Assembly (NCBI GenBank): GCA_003049465.1
Contig: PYSS01000106.1
Span: 1-64,000 of the forward strand
Reading direction: 5' to 3'
DNA: 64,000 nt
From: Magnaporthiopsis rhizophila
Taxonomy: Eukaryota > Ascomycota > Sordariomycetes > Magnaporthales > Magnaporthaceae
In this document: piece by piece, positions 44,955-54,636 of the stretch
Numbering within the stretch: the stretch's first letter is position 1
Layout of the letters: each line of letters begins with the position of its first letter
Notes under the pieces: generated by a model
Databases searched by the model: none
Told to the model about the DNA's origin: nothing
The model's input: the letters and a program-made list of their open reading frames with translations, nothing else
Translations under genes and position numbers: made by a program

Positions 44955-45334
44955 GTGACAGCCTAAGCATACAAGATTTTCCTAGCCATGTGCCTGTATA
45001 TAGAGTCGAACACAAAAGCAAGCGAGGTCACGCCGTGTCCGAACCATGTAGCGAGAGTGATTCCATTGCATTGTAGCTAACCGGTGCAGCAAACTTGACC
45101 ACGCGGCCACTGAGAAACGCTATGTAAAACTAAAGACCTGTAGCTATTTGATGGAGGCTTGAGCCTCTGCTTCATAAAAGTCATAATCGTCATTCTTGTC
45201 CGTTTGTTGCGCCCCGAGTGCCCACCAGGCCCCAATATGAGAATTCAAAAAGAAGCGATAGAAGTATCGCCGGCGTATGCAAGTATTATATCCAGCATAT
45301 GGTAACGGTGGATCAAGTAGCAGAGTCGATGCAA
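44955..45334. other. Convergent intergenic region
   Basis: 3' flanks of the thiolase and the coiled-coil gene. No gene seen. Confidence 0.5.
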
Positions 45335-47101
45335 TCAGGCGTTGTGATCGTACTGGATGCCCAGACCGACCCGGCTCTCCCTGAGACCTCCGGCCATCCT
45401 CAACTTCTTAGTCGGGCTTACCGTGTCGGAACTGGGCATATCGGAGGCGCCAGCATCATGGCCGCCACTGAACTTCCGCTTTTCAGCGCTGCCGGCAAAC
45501 AGCCGGGCCTGCAGCCGCGCGCTCTTCTCGGCTGGGGCAGGCGTCGGGTCCCGCGACCCTCCCGCGGAGCTGGCCACGTCGAAGCTCTCGCGCGGGTCAC
45601 GCCGGAGCATCTCCGACGCCGCCTGGCTGGCTTGGCTTTCAAACACCTCTTCTTCCTCGTCCCGATCACCTGGGTGGGGCTCCGCGCGGCGAGAGCTGCT
45701 GGACTGATGGGAGGCGTGAGAGGTCGCGGCGGCCACGGCGAACGACAAGGCTTGGCGCGCGAGCTCCTGGTTGTCCACCGGCTCATCGTGATCCTCGGCC
45801 GAGATGGTGCTCTCGCGGCTCCTGCGACCCGCGCTCCTAACAGGCGTTTCCGGGACCAAGACGCGGCTGTTGTACCGGTGAGGTGGCTCGGTTTGAGGTA
45901 CCAGGTCTGCCGACGGCAGCAAGCCTCCATACTCACGGCCCGGCCGGGGTGCTGGGGTGGTGGGCAGCGAGGACATGGACTGGACATTGCGCGTGTGTTT
46001 GGAAGCTATCCGAGGCGCGGGTCTGTGTGTTGTGATTGGAGTCGAGGGCGCGCTGTTGTTCTCTTGGTTGAGGACCTGGAGAAGTGCCGCGAACGGGGCC
46101 TCGTTGTGCTCCCGCTCCGCGCGTGGGCCGTCGCGTTGGTGGCTGTGCTGCTGGGCCGACCTTGGGGTCTGGCGTGAGGCCTGCCTGGGAGGCTGAATGG
46201 GCGTCGTGGCGGCAGCCTGGGCCTTGGGGGTCACGGCACCATGGAAAAGCCCGCCGGGACTGCACAGCAGGTGGAAGTGTTCTCGGTTTTCCCTAAGCCG
46301 GTTAAGCAGCAACTCCTTCTCGTCTGTTAGGGCATTGATCTCCTCCTCTTTGTGCTGGATGAGCTTTTTCGCCCCCTTGAGCCGTTTGTGAAGAGCTTCG
46401 TTCTCTTGAACGACCTCGTCGTACCATAACCTGAGCTGCGTGTGCTTGGCCTGCAGAGACTCTGCGGCCGAGCTGAGTTCGCGCCGCGCCTGACGGGAGT
46501 GCTCAGCAGTTCTTAGCGCGTCGATCTCCCGCCTCACCATTTCGTGCTCGACTTCGGCACGCTTGGCGTCCTCGTCGTATTGTATGCAAAGGAGCTGGTG
46601 TTGGAGCTTGAAATGGGCAGCCTCCATCTTCAACCGCGCGTGCTCTGCTATAGAAGCCTGCATCATGGACCGCAGCTCATCAGCTGACGCCTGTATCACC
46701 TGTGATGGCGTCGGGGCGATGTAGTCGGCACCACCTATGGTACAATCCCTCCTCGGACCGGCCAAGCCCGTGATGGGCGGTGAGAGGATGTTGGACTCCT
46801 GTGGGGGCCCAAACTCGCCTAGTAGGTGGGGAGGATTAGGACCGCTGGGCCCGAGGAGGAGTTGGGACGAGGGCGGTGGTGTCAGCGACGAGGGAATGAT
46901 GGATGGCGGCTCCGGTCTGTCGTCGTTGAGCTCAGTCTTGAAAGAGGCAGATGGGTCCGTGGGCGACGCGGGCGGCTCAGTCGAAGGCAGTGTGGCCTGC
47001 GAGATGGCCATGGCGCTGTCAATGTCGCCGGGGGTGACAGGCCTGGAGGGCGCGCCGACGACGGCCGGCTGCTGGCCCGGGTCCGAACCCGGGGTAGACA
47101 T
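45335..47101 (-). CDS. Coiled-coil protein, probably nuclear, function unknown
   Basis: A 588-residue single-exon protein starting MSTPGSDPGQQPAVVGAPSR. Residues ~1-120 are Pro/Ser-rich. Residues ~130-275 form a strong coiled coil (ELRSMMQASIAEHARLKMEA, EHEMVRREIDALRTAEHSRQ, NEALHKRLKGAKKLIQHKEE, INALTDEKELLLNRLRENRE). Residues 276-560 are disordered, with many Ser/Thr-Pro sites, suggesting phosphorylation. The C-terminal block SPTKKLRMAGGLRESRVGLG followed by IQYD looks conserved, with a basic cluster for nuclear import. No enzymatic motif. Coiled-coil dimerisation is inferred. The gene is well supported by composition and length. Confidence 0.72.
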   Translation of the reverse strand: MSTPGSDPGQQPAVVGAPSRPVTPGDIDSAMAISQATLPSTEPPASPTDPSASFKTELNDDRPEPPSIIPSSLTPPPSSQLLLGPSGPNPPHLLGEFGPPQESNILSPPITGLAGPRRDCTIGGADYIAPTPSQVIQASADELRSMMQASIAEHARLKMEAAHFKLQHQLLCIQYDEDAKRAEVEHEMVRREIDALRTAEHSRQARRELSSAAESLQAKHTQLRLWYDEVVQENEALHKRLKGAKKLIQHKEEEINALTDEKELLLNRLRENREHFHLLCSPGGLFHGAVTPKAQAAATTPIQPPRQASRQTPRSAQQHSHQRDGPRAEREHNEAPFAALLQVLNQENNSAPSTPITTHRPAPRIASKHTRNVQSMSSLPTTPAPRPGREYGGLLPSADLVPQTEPPHRYNSRVLVPETPVRSAGRRSRESTISAEDHDEPVDNQELARQALSFAVAAATSHASHQSSSSRRAEPHPGDRDEEEEVFESQASQAASEMLRRDPRESFDVASSAGGSRDPTPAPAEKSARLQARLFAGSAEKRKFSGGHDAGASDMPSSDTVSPTKKLRMAGGLRESRVGLGIQYDHNA

Positions 47102-48289
47102 GGCGAGCGAGCTGGATGCGTAGCAGCAAACACGTGCAGTGAAGACGCGGTCAGAGATGGGAGACGTGATGCTCGATCAAGACAGACCGCCTTGTCAATC
47201 GAAGACGCGTTGGGACCGGGGTCGGAGGATCGGCGATAGCGGCTCCGAGCGCTCGTCGGCTGTCTCAGCAATAGGGTGGGCAAGCGTGATGCGCGTCGGC
47301 TTTGAGGCGAGGCGACACGGCGGAGATGTGGCGGTTGCCGGACAAAGCAGGGGGATGGATTGAGGAGATGGTTCTGATTTTCTTTTTCCCGCGTCCACAG
47401 CGTCTGGAGTCGTGTCCTGGAGGTGCACAGTCCAGTGTTGAAAAGGAGCGAATCGCGGGAGTGCGAACAGAGTGGGCAGCCTGAGCTGGACCGAACAGAT
47501 GCTTGGAGCGACGGGCTTGGAGGAGAAAAAAAATGCACCCCTCAGGCCAATTGAAGGGGCTGGAGAAGGCCGCGAACGGCAGGCGGCTGGTCTGTGCTGG
47601 GCGGGTCCAAGCTCCAACCTCTGGCGGGCCTACCAAGTTCGGCTGCTTCTGCCGCCAGTCACCGCTATTGGGCACATGGGAGACAGCACTGTGAATTCTA
47701 CGATAACTTGGGCTGTTATGACGAGACGGCGCAGCCACCGTCCCGTCTTCCATCAAAACGAGGGGATGTCTTGCGTCATCTGTCAGCTTAATCCCTTGGC
47801 AGCAATCTTATTTCCTGTATCTTTACTTCCCTGTATCTCTTCTTCCCTGTATCTCTTCTTCCCTGTATCTCTTCTTCCCTGTATCTCTTCTTCCCTGTAT
47901 CTCTTCTTCCCTGTATCTCTTCTTCCCTGTATCTTTTCTTTCCCGTGTCTCCTTTGTCCTGTTTAACGTAAGTGCAGGATTTATTTTGGGAACATGGGCG
48001 GCTCCTCCTATGACTTTTAACGACCAGCAGAGCTATCAGCCCGGTGGGTGGCACGCATATGCATATTTGACGGCCGCAGAATTTCCCCTTTGGGCTTCCG
48101 GATTGCTGCTCATTCTGAATCATTATGTAGGGAAAGAGATGCGAAAATGGATCCAAGATGGCTTCGCCGTCCAAACGCGCCGCCGGGCCTTTTCAGAATC
48201 CGGATTTAAAGGCTGGGAATCCGAATCCGATTGATTGACTCCTTTAAATTCGAGCATTCGATCGACATCTCGTCAAATTCCTCGGCAGC
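47102..48289. other. Divergent promoter region with a minisatellite
   Basis: Lies between the coiled-coil gene and the acyltransferase. It holds the 16-bp CT-rich minisatellite. No supported gene. Confidence 0.5.
47813..47956. repeat. 16-bp CT-rich minisatellite, nine units
   Basis: Unit CCCTGTATCTCTTCTT. Six copies are identical (47829-47924) and diverged units flank them on both sides (47813-47828, 47925-47940, 47941-47956). It lies about 330 bp upstream of the acyltransferase ATG. Confidence 0.95.
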
Positions 48290-49735
48290 ATGCATGCAGC
48301 ACACGATAACCTAGATGTGGCGCTCGACATCCTCGGCCAGCAGCCTCTCCTCCAGATCTATACTCAGCTCACCTTGGTATTCGCAGTGCCGGACGACTCC
48401 CGCCATGAGCAAATCGTTCAAACGCTGAGCGAAGGCCTCAGACGGGCTAGCACCAGCTACCCCTGGATAGCAGGCCAGGTCGTCAACGAGGGAGCCGGCA
48501 ATGGAAGCACAGGCGTCTTCAAGATCAAGGGACTGTCACCCGCGCCCCATCTCGTCGTCAAGGATTTCAGGCACGACGATGCAGTACCGAGTCTGCAAGA
48601 TCTCGTCGATGCGGGTTTCCCATTGAGCATGCTGGACGAGAAACTGCTCGCCTCTCGCATGACGCTTCCAGGCAATGTCGAGGGTCCGAGGGAGGTACTC
48701 TCCGTCCAGGCTAATTTCGTCAGGGGCGGCCTGCTCCTCACGTTCGCCGCGGCGCACAGCGTGGTCGACGCTGTGGGCCAGGCAGAGGTGATGGGGCTCG
48801 TGTCCAAGGCCTGCCGCGGCGATGACTTTACGGCCGACGAGCTCAGGATTGGAAATCTGCGCAGAGACAACCTGGTGCCTCTCCTCGACGAGTCTTACCA
48901 GCCAGGCCTTGAACTTCAGGATCAAGTACGTGGTATAGGCGACACGCTTCCTCCGCCTCCACCGGCGCCTGGCCCTGCCCCTGCCTGCAGCTGGGTGTAC
49001 TTCAACTTCAGCGCGGAATCACTGGCTGGGATCAAGGACCTTGCCTCACGAACAATACCCGCCGGCTCTCCTGTGCAGTTCGTGTCTACAGATGATGCCC
49101 TCTCCGCATTCGTGTGGAAATCTGTCGCCAGGGCCAGAATGCCGCGCCTGCTGTCGGGGGCCCCGTCGACCGACGCACGGGAGGTCAAATTCACCCGAGC
49201 AATCGACATACGCACCCACCTCGACCTTCCGTCCACCTACCCGGGTCTGATGCAGACCCTGTGGTACCACCGCCACGACCTGCGACGCCTAACCGAGGTT
49301 CCGCTGGGCGTCGTGGCAGCCGACCTGCGCGCGCCGCTGCTGCCGAACCCCCGGTCTCAGAACGGCGCGTCAGCGGGTGACGTGATGCCCTCGTGGGATG
49401 TGGCCCGCCGCGCGCGTGCCATGATGACCTACGTGGCGCGGACGCCGGACCTATCAGGTGTTTCGTTTACGGCCACGATCGACCCGGCATCGGACCTGAT
49501 GCTGAGCTCGTGGGCCAAGCTCGGCCCGGCCCTGTACGGCCTCGATTTTGGCCTGGGCCTTGGCGCGCCTGTAGCAGTGCGCAGGCCGCGCTTCGATCCT
49601 TTCGAGAGCCTGGCATATCTCATGCCACGTGCGCTCGACGGTGGCATTGCGCTCGCCATCTCGCTGCGCGACGAGGACTTGGAAAGGCTTAGGGCTGATG
49701 CTGACTTTGCCAAGTTTGCGGCGTTTGTTGGCTAA
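48290..49735 (+). CDS. BAHD-type acyltransferase (trichothecene 3-O-acetyltransferase-like family)
   Basis: A 481-residue single-exon protein starting MHAAHDNLDVALDILGQQ. BAHD enzymes transfer acyl groups from acyl-CoA to hydroxyls or amines. The HxxxD active-site motif is present (His156, Asp160 in AAHSVVDAVG) in the centre of the first subdomain. The structural DFGWG motif appears as DFGLG, starting at Asp419. Other family blocks include STSYPWIAGQV, STDDALSAFVWKSVARARMP and FTRAIDIRTHLDLPSTYPG. The family includes fungal secondary-metabolite acetyltransferases. Nothing else in the window belongs to a biosynthetic cluster, so the substrate is unknown. DFGxG substitutions at the fourth position occur in active relatives. 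Location is presumably cytosolic, with no signal peptide. Confidence 0.85.
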   Translation: MHAAHDNLDVALDILGQQPLLQIYTQLTLVFAVPDDSRHEQIVQTLSEGLRRASTSYPWIAGQVVNEGAGNGSTGVFKIKGLSPAPHLVVKDFRHDDAVPSLQDLVDAGFPLSMLDEKLLASRMTLPGNVEGPREVLSVQANFVRGGLLLTFAAAHSVVDAVGQAEVMGLVSKACRGDDFTADELRIGNLRRDNLVPLLDESYQPGLELQDQVRGIGDTLPPPPPAPGPAPACSWVYFNFSAESLAGIKDLASRTIPAGSPVQFVSTDDALSAFVWKSVARARMPRLLSGAPSTDAREVKFTRAIDIRTHLDLPSTYPGLMQTLWYHRHDLRRLTEVPLGVVAADLRAPLLPNPRSQNGASAGDVMPSWDVARRARAMMTYVARTPDLSGVSFTATIDPASDLMLSSWAKLGPALYGLDFGLGLGAPVAVRRPRFDPFESLAYLMPRALDGGIALAISLRDEDLERLRADADFAKFAAFVG

Positions 49736-50019
49736 AGCATCATCCTTGACCCAGATTGGTATCACCAATATGCATCCACTTTGATCGAATAATTTTCTAT
49801 CTCGTCCCATTTGGGATCTGGGCTGTGCCCCTAAAAATATTAGAACCAGTGTAAAGCCATTGTAAAAAGCCAGTGTAAGCCAGTGAATTCCAGCGAAAGA
49901 TGGTTCCTCCTGGTCCCGCATCCTCACCCCTCAGTACCTAGTCCGTGGCCCTCTGAACAGCCCGCGCCAGATCAAACTCAGCACCACTCAGAGGGGACAC
50001 TCGGATGGCCGACGCGTTT

Positions 50020-50571
50020 CTACCCAGAATGTCGTGCTTCTCGTCGTCCAAAAAACACATACTGTACGGCGGGCCGAGAATCGACCATCAAGACATGCCT
50101 GTCTTGAATGTCGTTCCATGACTCCATGTCGTGATAGGAACTGTCCGGCTTGCGAGAGATGGTTCCGATGATGAGCGAGGCGGATCTGAACTTGGCGAGG
50201 TCGAGGAAAGAAATCCCCTCGTCTATCTCCATGTCCGCGCGTGGGCCATGGTCATCCTCGGACCAGTGAGTCCAACGATGCCACAACCGGTCCGCCGTCT
50301 CCTGATCGAAGCCCAGGTAAATCAGAGTCTCGTGCGAGTTCAAAATATCGGGGACAACTTCGAACAGCTTAGGGTCGAAGTCGGAGCTCCAGCTGATGGG
50401 AGTGAGGGGGAGATCGGCGTTGCTCTCGTCGCTGGATGATTCAAGCGGGCGCTTGTGAATGCGCCGACGGCCGCCAGAAGCCGGTGTGAGGAGGCCTTGA
50501 GCGACGAGCGCAGCTTCGTCGTTGGGATCGAAGATGGACGTCTGTGTACGATCGAGGCCGAGGCCGGCCAT
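50020..50571 (-). CDS. Hypothetical protein, 183 residues
   Basis: Starts at the Met of MAGLGLDRTQTSIFDPNDEA; an upstream Pro/Ser-rich extension of the frame is probably leader. No family recognised. The sequence is acidic and looks globular: LVAQGLLTPASGGRRRIHKR, DLPLTPISWSSDFDPKLFEV, LIYLGFDQETADRLWHRWTH and ISFLDLAKFRSASLIIGT. No signal peptide or membrane helix is present. The composition (many Trp, His and charged residues) is that of a real protein rather than a random frame. An extra 3' exon cannot be excluded, as the end is short and basic (GRREARHSG). Confidence 0.55.
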   Translation of the reverse strand: MAGLGLDRTQTSIFDPNDEAALVAQGLLTPASGGRRRIHKRPLESSSDESNADLPLTPISWSSDFDPKLFEVVPDILNSHETLIYLGFDQETADRLWHRWTHWSEDDHGPRADMEIDEGISFLDLAKFRSASLIIGTISRKPDSSYHDMESWNDIQDRHVLMVDSRPAVQYVFFGRREARHSG

Positions 50572-51033
50572 GATGAATGGTGACAGTGGTAATGGGTGTG
50601 GCGAAGGGGATGGTAATTTTGTGTGGAGAGATGTTCCTGGTTGTGGGTTTGGCAGTGGCAGGATGACTGTGGGTGGGAAAAGTCGAGACCAGATCAAGGA
50701 AGGAGCGAGGCGTCCTTAATGCTCGAGGAAGTAGCAATCTTCAATTGCTGGACGGGCAATCTTAAGGGTGAGGCGCCTTTCAAACTCTCGACGAAGGAGG
50801 TACGCAAACCCAAAGGAAATAGGAGTATGAAAAGGAGATAGGAACAGGAAATGGAAATAGGAATGCGAAAAAGAAATAGGAATACGAAGAGGAAATAGGA
50901 ATAGGCAAAAGAAATAGGCATGGGAAAAGAAGGAGGAATAAAAAAAAAAGGAAATAGGAATGAAAAAAGGAATTAGGGATAAAAAAAGGAAATGGGGATA
51001 AGAAAAGAGTATAAGAATAGGAAAGGAAACAGG

Positions 51034-51098
<65 letters not shown>

Positions 51099-51616
51099 GG
51101 GGGGGGGGGGAAACCAGAAACCACGCGAGCAACTACCGAACGAGCGGGACTTGCATAGTGGGCGGCCTCTGGTCAGTCTCGACGGCACTACACGCCTTGG
51201 GGCGACCTCTGCTGGGCCGGCGAAGATGGAAACCCTGCCGTTGATGTGTACGGGTAGTACTTCTACTATATTTATTTCCTGGAACCCCCCACGTGCTGAG
51301 ATGCAGGCGCAGACACGGCCGCGGGACTAGCCGATGAAGTGGAGGCCGAGGCCACCCGCACGATGCCCGCAGGATCGGTTTCTCTACTGGATACTCACAC
51401 ACCCACAGTCATCTGCCTGCAGAGGCCCCTTTTAGGACACCACTCCCATTATTTAGGCCTCTCGGATGCTTTCTTTGGCCTGGTGTTTGCTTTGGCAGCT
51501 TCCTCCAGCCCACCAAACACTGCTCTCTCACTGCTTTTGCATGCTCGGTTTCCATGTTTTATCATTTTATTTCTCGTCTGTATTTGCTTTGGGAGACCAC
51601 AAAACTAGGAGCTCTT
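50572..51616. other. Purine-rich spacer with long homopolymers
   Basis: Contains degenerate GAAATAGGAAT-type repeats, then poly-A and poly-G. After 51111 there is unremarkable sequence. Minus-strand frames of Phe/Ser/Leu across the tract are translations of the repeats. Confidence 0.5.
50806..51110. repeat. Degenerate A/G microsatellite joined to A53 and G20 homopolymers
   Basis: About 230 bp of imperfect GGAAATAGGAAT-like units are followed by 53 consecutive A (51038-51090) and 20 consecutive G (51091-51110). Confidence 0.9.
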
Positions 51617-52931
51617 CTAGGAAATAAAAGGGAAATAAGCTGTCCAGGGCACGACGCGGTACACTCCAGAGGGCATGTGAGAAAGCGAATACAAGACTAG
51701 GCCGATGATGACGAGGCGGCATACGATATATAAGAAGAGGCCGAGGAGCCCGACGGATAGGAAAATGTACAACCCACACTTTTCGGAAGTCCTAAAATAT
51801 AAGGCCCTGCCAACAGCCACAAAAGCCAGTGCCGCAAGTGGCCAGGCCGCCAAGCCGAGTGAAGAGCCCCTCCACAGCCACAGGCACACCGACGACTTTG
51901 GGTCCGGAAAGGTCCAGTTCCAGGCGAACAAGTGGAAGCCACCGAACAAAGTTGCGGTAGTATACTGCAGAAAAGCCGGAAATACCGTCCCTTCCTCACG
52001 ATAGAAGAAGCCGCGCCAGTGACGGTCGGATAAATTCTGGATCCTTTCCCATGGAGAAGCAAGAGCGATTTCGGCAATAACGGTGACATGCTGGGCATCG
52101 TACGGCTTCTCGCGCCAAAGCCAGTACATAGCTGTGGCGCAGATGGTGTACAGCGCGGTGCAAAGCTCGAGGAGTGAGTAGGCGAGGCCGACGCGGCGTC
52201 TGGCGATGCATTGAACCACCAGATATAGCGATTGCCCGATGGCCAGGATTTTGGTGAAGGTGTCCGACTTGCTCAGATTTGCGATGTCAACTTGACTGAC
52301 GAAATAAGAAGGGCGCGCGCCTTTGTCATCGTCGGGTCGAAAGCCAGCTTCTTGAAGTCGTTTCGCTAATGGATACGTATCGTATCGCAAAGGCGGTCGC
52401 CTGGTTAGCCTTCGGCGGTTCATGCAGCCTACCATAGCGCAGGGCAGTGATGATATATCAAAAGGCACCCTTACCATAATCTACAAGCTCGACTGGGTCC
52501 CCGTCTTGATCCACGATTCCACCCATTGTCGCATAAAAGGCGTGGCTCATCGTGAGCCAAGACTCGCAGCCCGGGGCCGCCTCCCGGGCTTCCTCCCGGG
52601 CTTCCTTCAGTTGACGTTGCGCTTCCACCCGTTGGGCCGCAGCCAACCCAACCCCAAGTTCGGGGACAGCTATAATAAGGAGGACCCATTTGAACTTGCG
52701 GATGAGCCTGCGCCAAAGCGCGTTGTCCGGCCAATATGGGACATGCAGGTTCTCGTTGATTTTGACCTTGTGCCACCCGGCCTGTCGCTCCTCTAAGCTG
52801 GGGATGTTCAGGTGGAGGCATTTGTACGAACAAAGGAAGAGGACGGCGAGGCAGCTGGTAATGATGTTGTACGTGCCGCGCTGTCGAGGCGGATCGACCC
52901 AGCCGACCATGGTGACATTGGGGGCTGACAT
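51617..52931 (-). CDS. Fungal multi-pass membrane protein, unknown function
   Basis: Two exons, 52475-52931 and 51617-52428, give 422 aa. The 46-nt intron (GTAAGG to GGTAG) is the only acceptor that keeps phase. Seen: the family opening RGTYNIITSCLAVLFLCSYK followed by CLHLNIP, a membrane hairpin FKWVLLIIAVPELGVGLAAA, a Gln/Arg/Glu-rich helix, SWLTMSHAFYATMGGIVDQD, then LSKSDTFTKILAIGQSLYLV and MYWLWREKPYDAQHVT. About five more hydrophobic helices follow up to the C-terminus. This resembles a large, very common ascomycete membrane protein family of unknown role, often lineage-specific and near incompatibility genes. The C-terminus is complete. Confidence 0.75.
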
Positions 52932-53963
52932 ATTATTAACAGGCACGCTTTATCGCCGGTTCGAGAACTGGAGATGAAAATGGGAAAGAAAAGATCGGTT
53001 GCCAGGTCTTGCTGGACCAGGACTTGCGTAACAGGGGGGCAAATGCCGGCTTGGAGGGATGAGTCTCGGTATTGTGTGATAATCTTTCCAGGTGCTCAAA
53101 AGATGCTAGAGGAAACCACAAAGTGGCTTATATAGAGTACGCGGTTGCCCGGTGCATGAGAGCCTTGGCCTTCGGCATCAGGTTTCCAGACATTTGGGCA
53201 TCAACCTAGGACGGGTGGCCTTCGCGGGTTCCCAAGGGGGTCACTCGGAGATCCCATGTGACAACTTGGGCGGAGCCTGCATATTAGGCAGGCTGAATTC
53301 CATTGTGTCTGTGATGAAGGGTAGCCAAGGGTCCTTTGCCCTGCATGCGCAATGCGCGGTTTTTTTGCTGTCCAGTTGACATCTCTCCTGATTGCTCCGG
53401 GGCTGGATCCAGGACGCATATTGACCTATGGCGGAAAAAGTGCATTTTTTTTGTGGCTTGCTCCAGCTGGAAGCAAAGGAGGGGGCAATTCAAAAAGCCA
53501 TAACCAGTCAGAGCTGCGAGTTAACGAGAGAGGCGGTGTGCCCTGCCAGAGACATGACGTGTCCCTGTGGCGCCCGATCGAGCTAGAGTTCCCTAAGTGA
53601 CAGCCAAGCCACCCACTCAGCGAAGGATGGACTGTACTCTCATTCTCCTTCCCGTCCAAACCGGTCTCCTGGCACAGGCAAGCTCAAGGAAAAGAGTGGC
53701 GGGTTGTCAGCCACTGGTATTATCGAAGCTAGACCTGTTACGAACAAGGCGGATGATGCGCCCCTGCCCCCCGGACCCGGAGCCTGCCACGCAGCCGCCT
53801 CCAGGCACTTCACCGTGTTCGATCCGGTTGGGCGGAGAAAAAGAAAACAAAGAAAATAATAAAAGTTACCCACAACATGACCATGGGAAAGAGACATTCG
53901 AGCGTGTAGGCGAAGCGGTCGAACTGACTGGCTGGATTTGTCACTCTTTGCTTGCGCCGGTGC
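52932..53963. other. Spacer without a recognised gene
   Basis: Promoter side of the membrane protein, then sequence with no supported gene up to the frameshifted fragment. Confidence 0.45.
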
Positions 53964-54223
53964 TTGGAAGGAATAGGAGACGGCGCGCATCGTCCCGACG
54001 ACGGCGAGGAGCGCCAGGCGGTGCTCGGTGCTGCGCGTCAGATAGCTGAACAGGTCTGTTTTGGTGACGCGCTTGAGGGAGTTGACCCTGGCCCTGGCGA
54101 AGGCGGCTAAGAGATAGACGCACTCACGTACTCGAGCAGCGCAAACAGCGGGAAGTAGGCCATGCGCAGGTGGTTGACGGTGTTTGTCATCTCCAGCCCG
54201 ATGTTGCTGTACCCAACCGTTTG
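53964..54223 (-). pseudogene. Frameshifted gene fragment, probable membrane protein
   Basis: On the minus strand a protein-like run QTVGYSNIGLEMTNTVNHLR, then MAYFPLFALLEYVSA is followed, after a frame slip, by AFARARVNSLKRVTKTDLFS, then YLTRSTEHRLALLAVVGTMR and AVSYSFQ. The amphipathic and hydrophobic pattern is not random, but the two halves lie in different frames with a TAG between. The gap is too short (21-34 nt) for an intron. Neither a start nor the rest of a gene is found on either side. I infer a relic of a helical membrane protein and cannot name it. Confidence 0.42.
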
Positions 54224-54636
54224 GCTCGTATAATCCCTTCGCTGTGCTATACTACCCCGACGTGACTTTGGATCGACGACTGGCACAGGAGGAACGGCGC
54301 CCTATCTTGGGTGATGTCTCTTCTGCTGGGCATCATCACCGATCCTAGGTTGCCGAGCGAGATGGGCATGGCACTTAGGTCCATAGCGTTCCGCGAGCAT
54401 CAAGGGGTGAAGGGATCGGGAAGGCCGTTCGGGATAGCCTGATGGCAGCGCAGTCACTGATGCAACAGCTAACCCCTTTTCTTTGCTAATGATAAATATG
54501 TCGTCTAGTTCCCGCTTGTCCGTTCTTGCATGCCCTCCATCTTATTTCCCAACGCCACAGCGCGGGACGGATGCCATCCAGACCTTGGCGACCTACTCTG
54601 GATAAAGAAATAAGAGCAGACCACGAGAAGGAAGAC
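54224..54636. other. Spacer upstream of the secreted HExxH protein
   Basis: No gene supported. Presumed promoter of the plus-strand gene. Confidence 0.45.
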
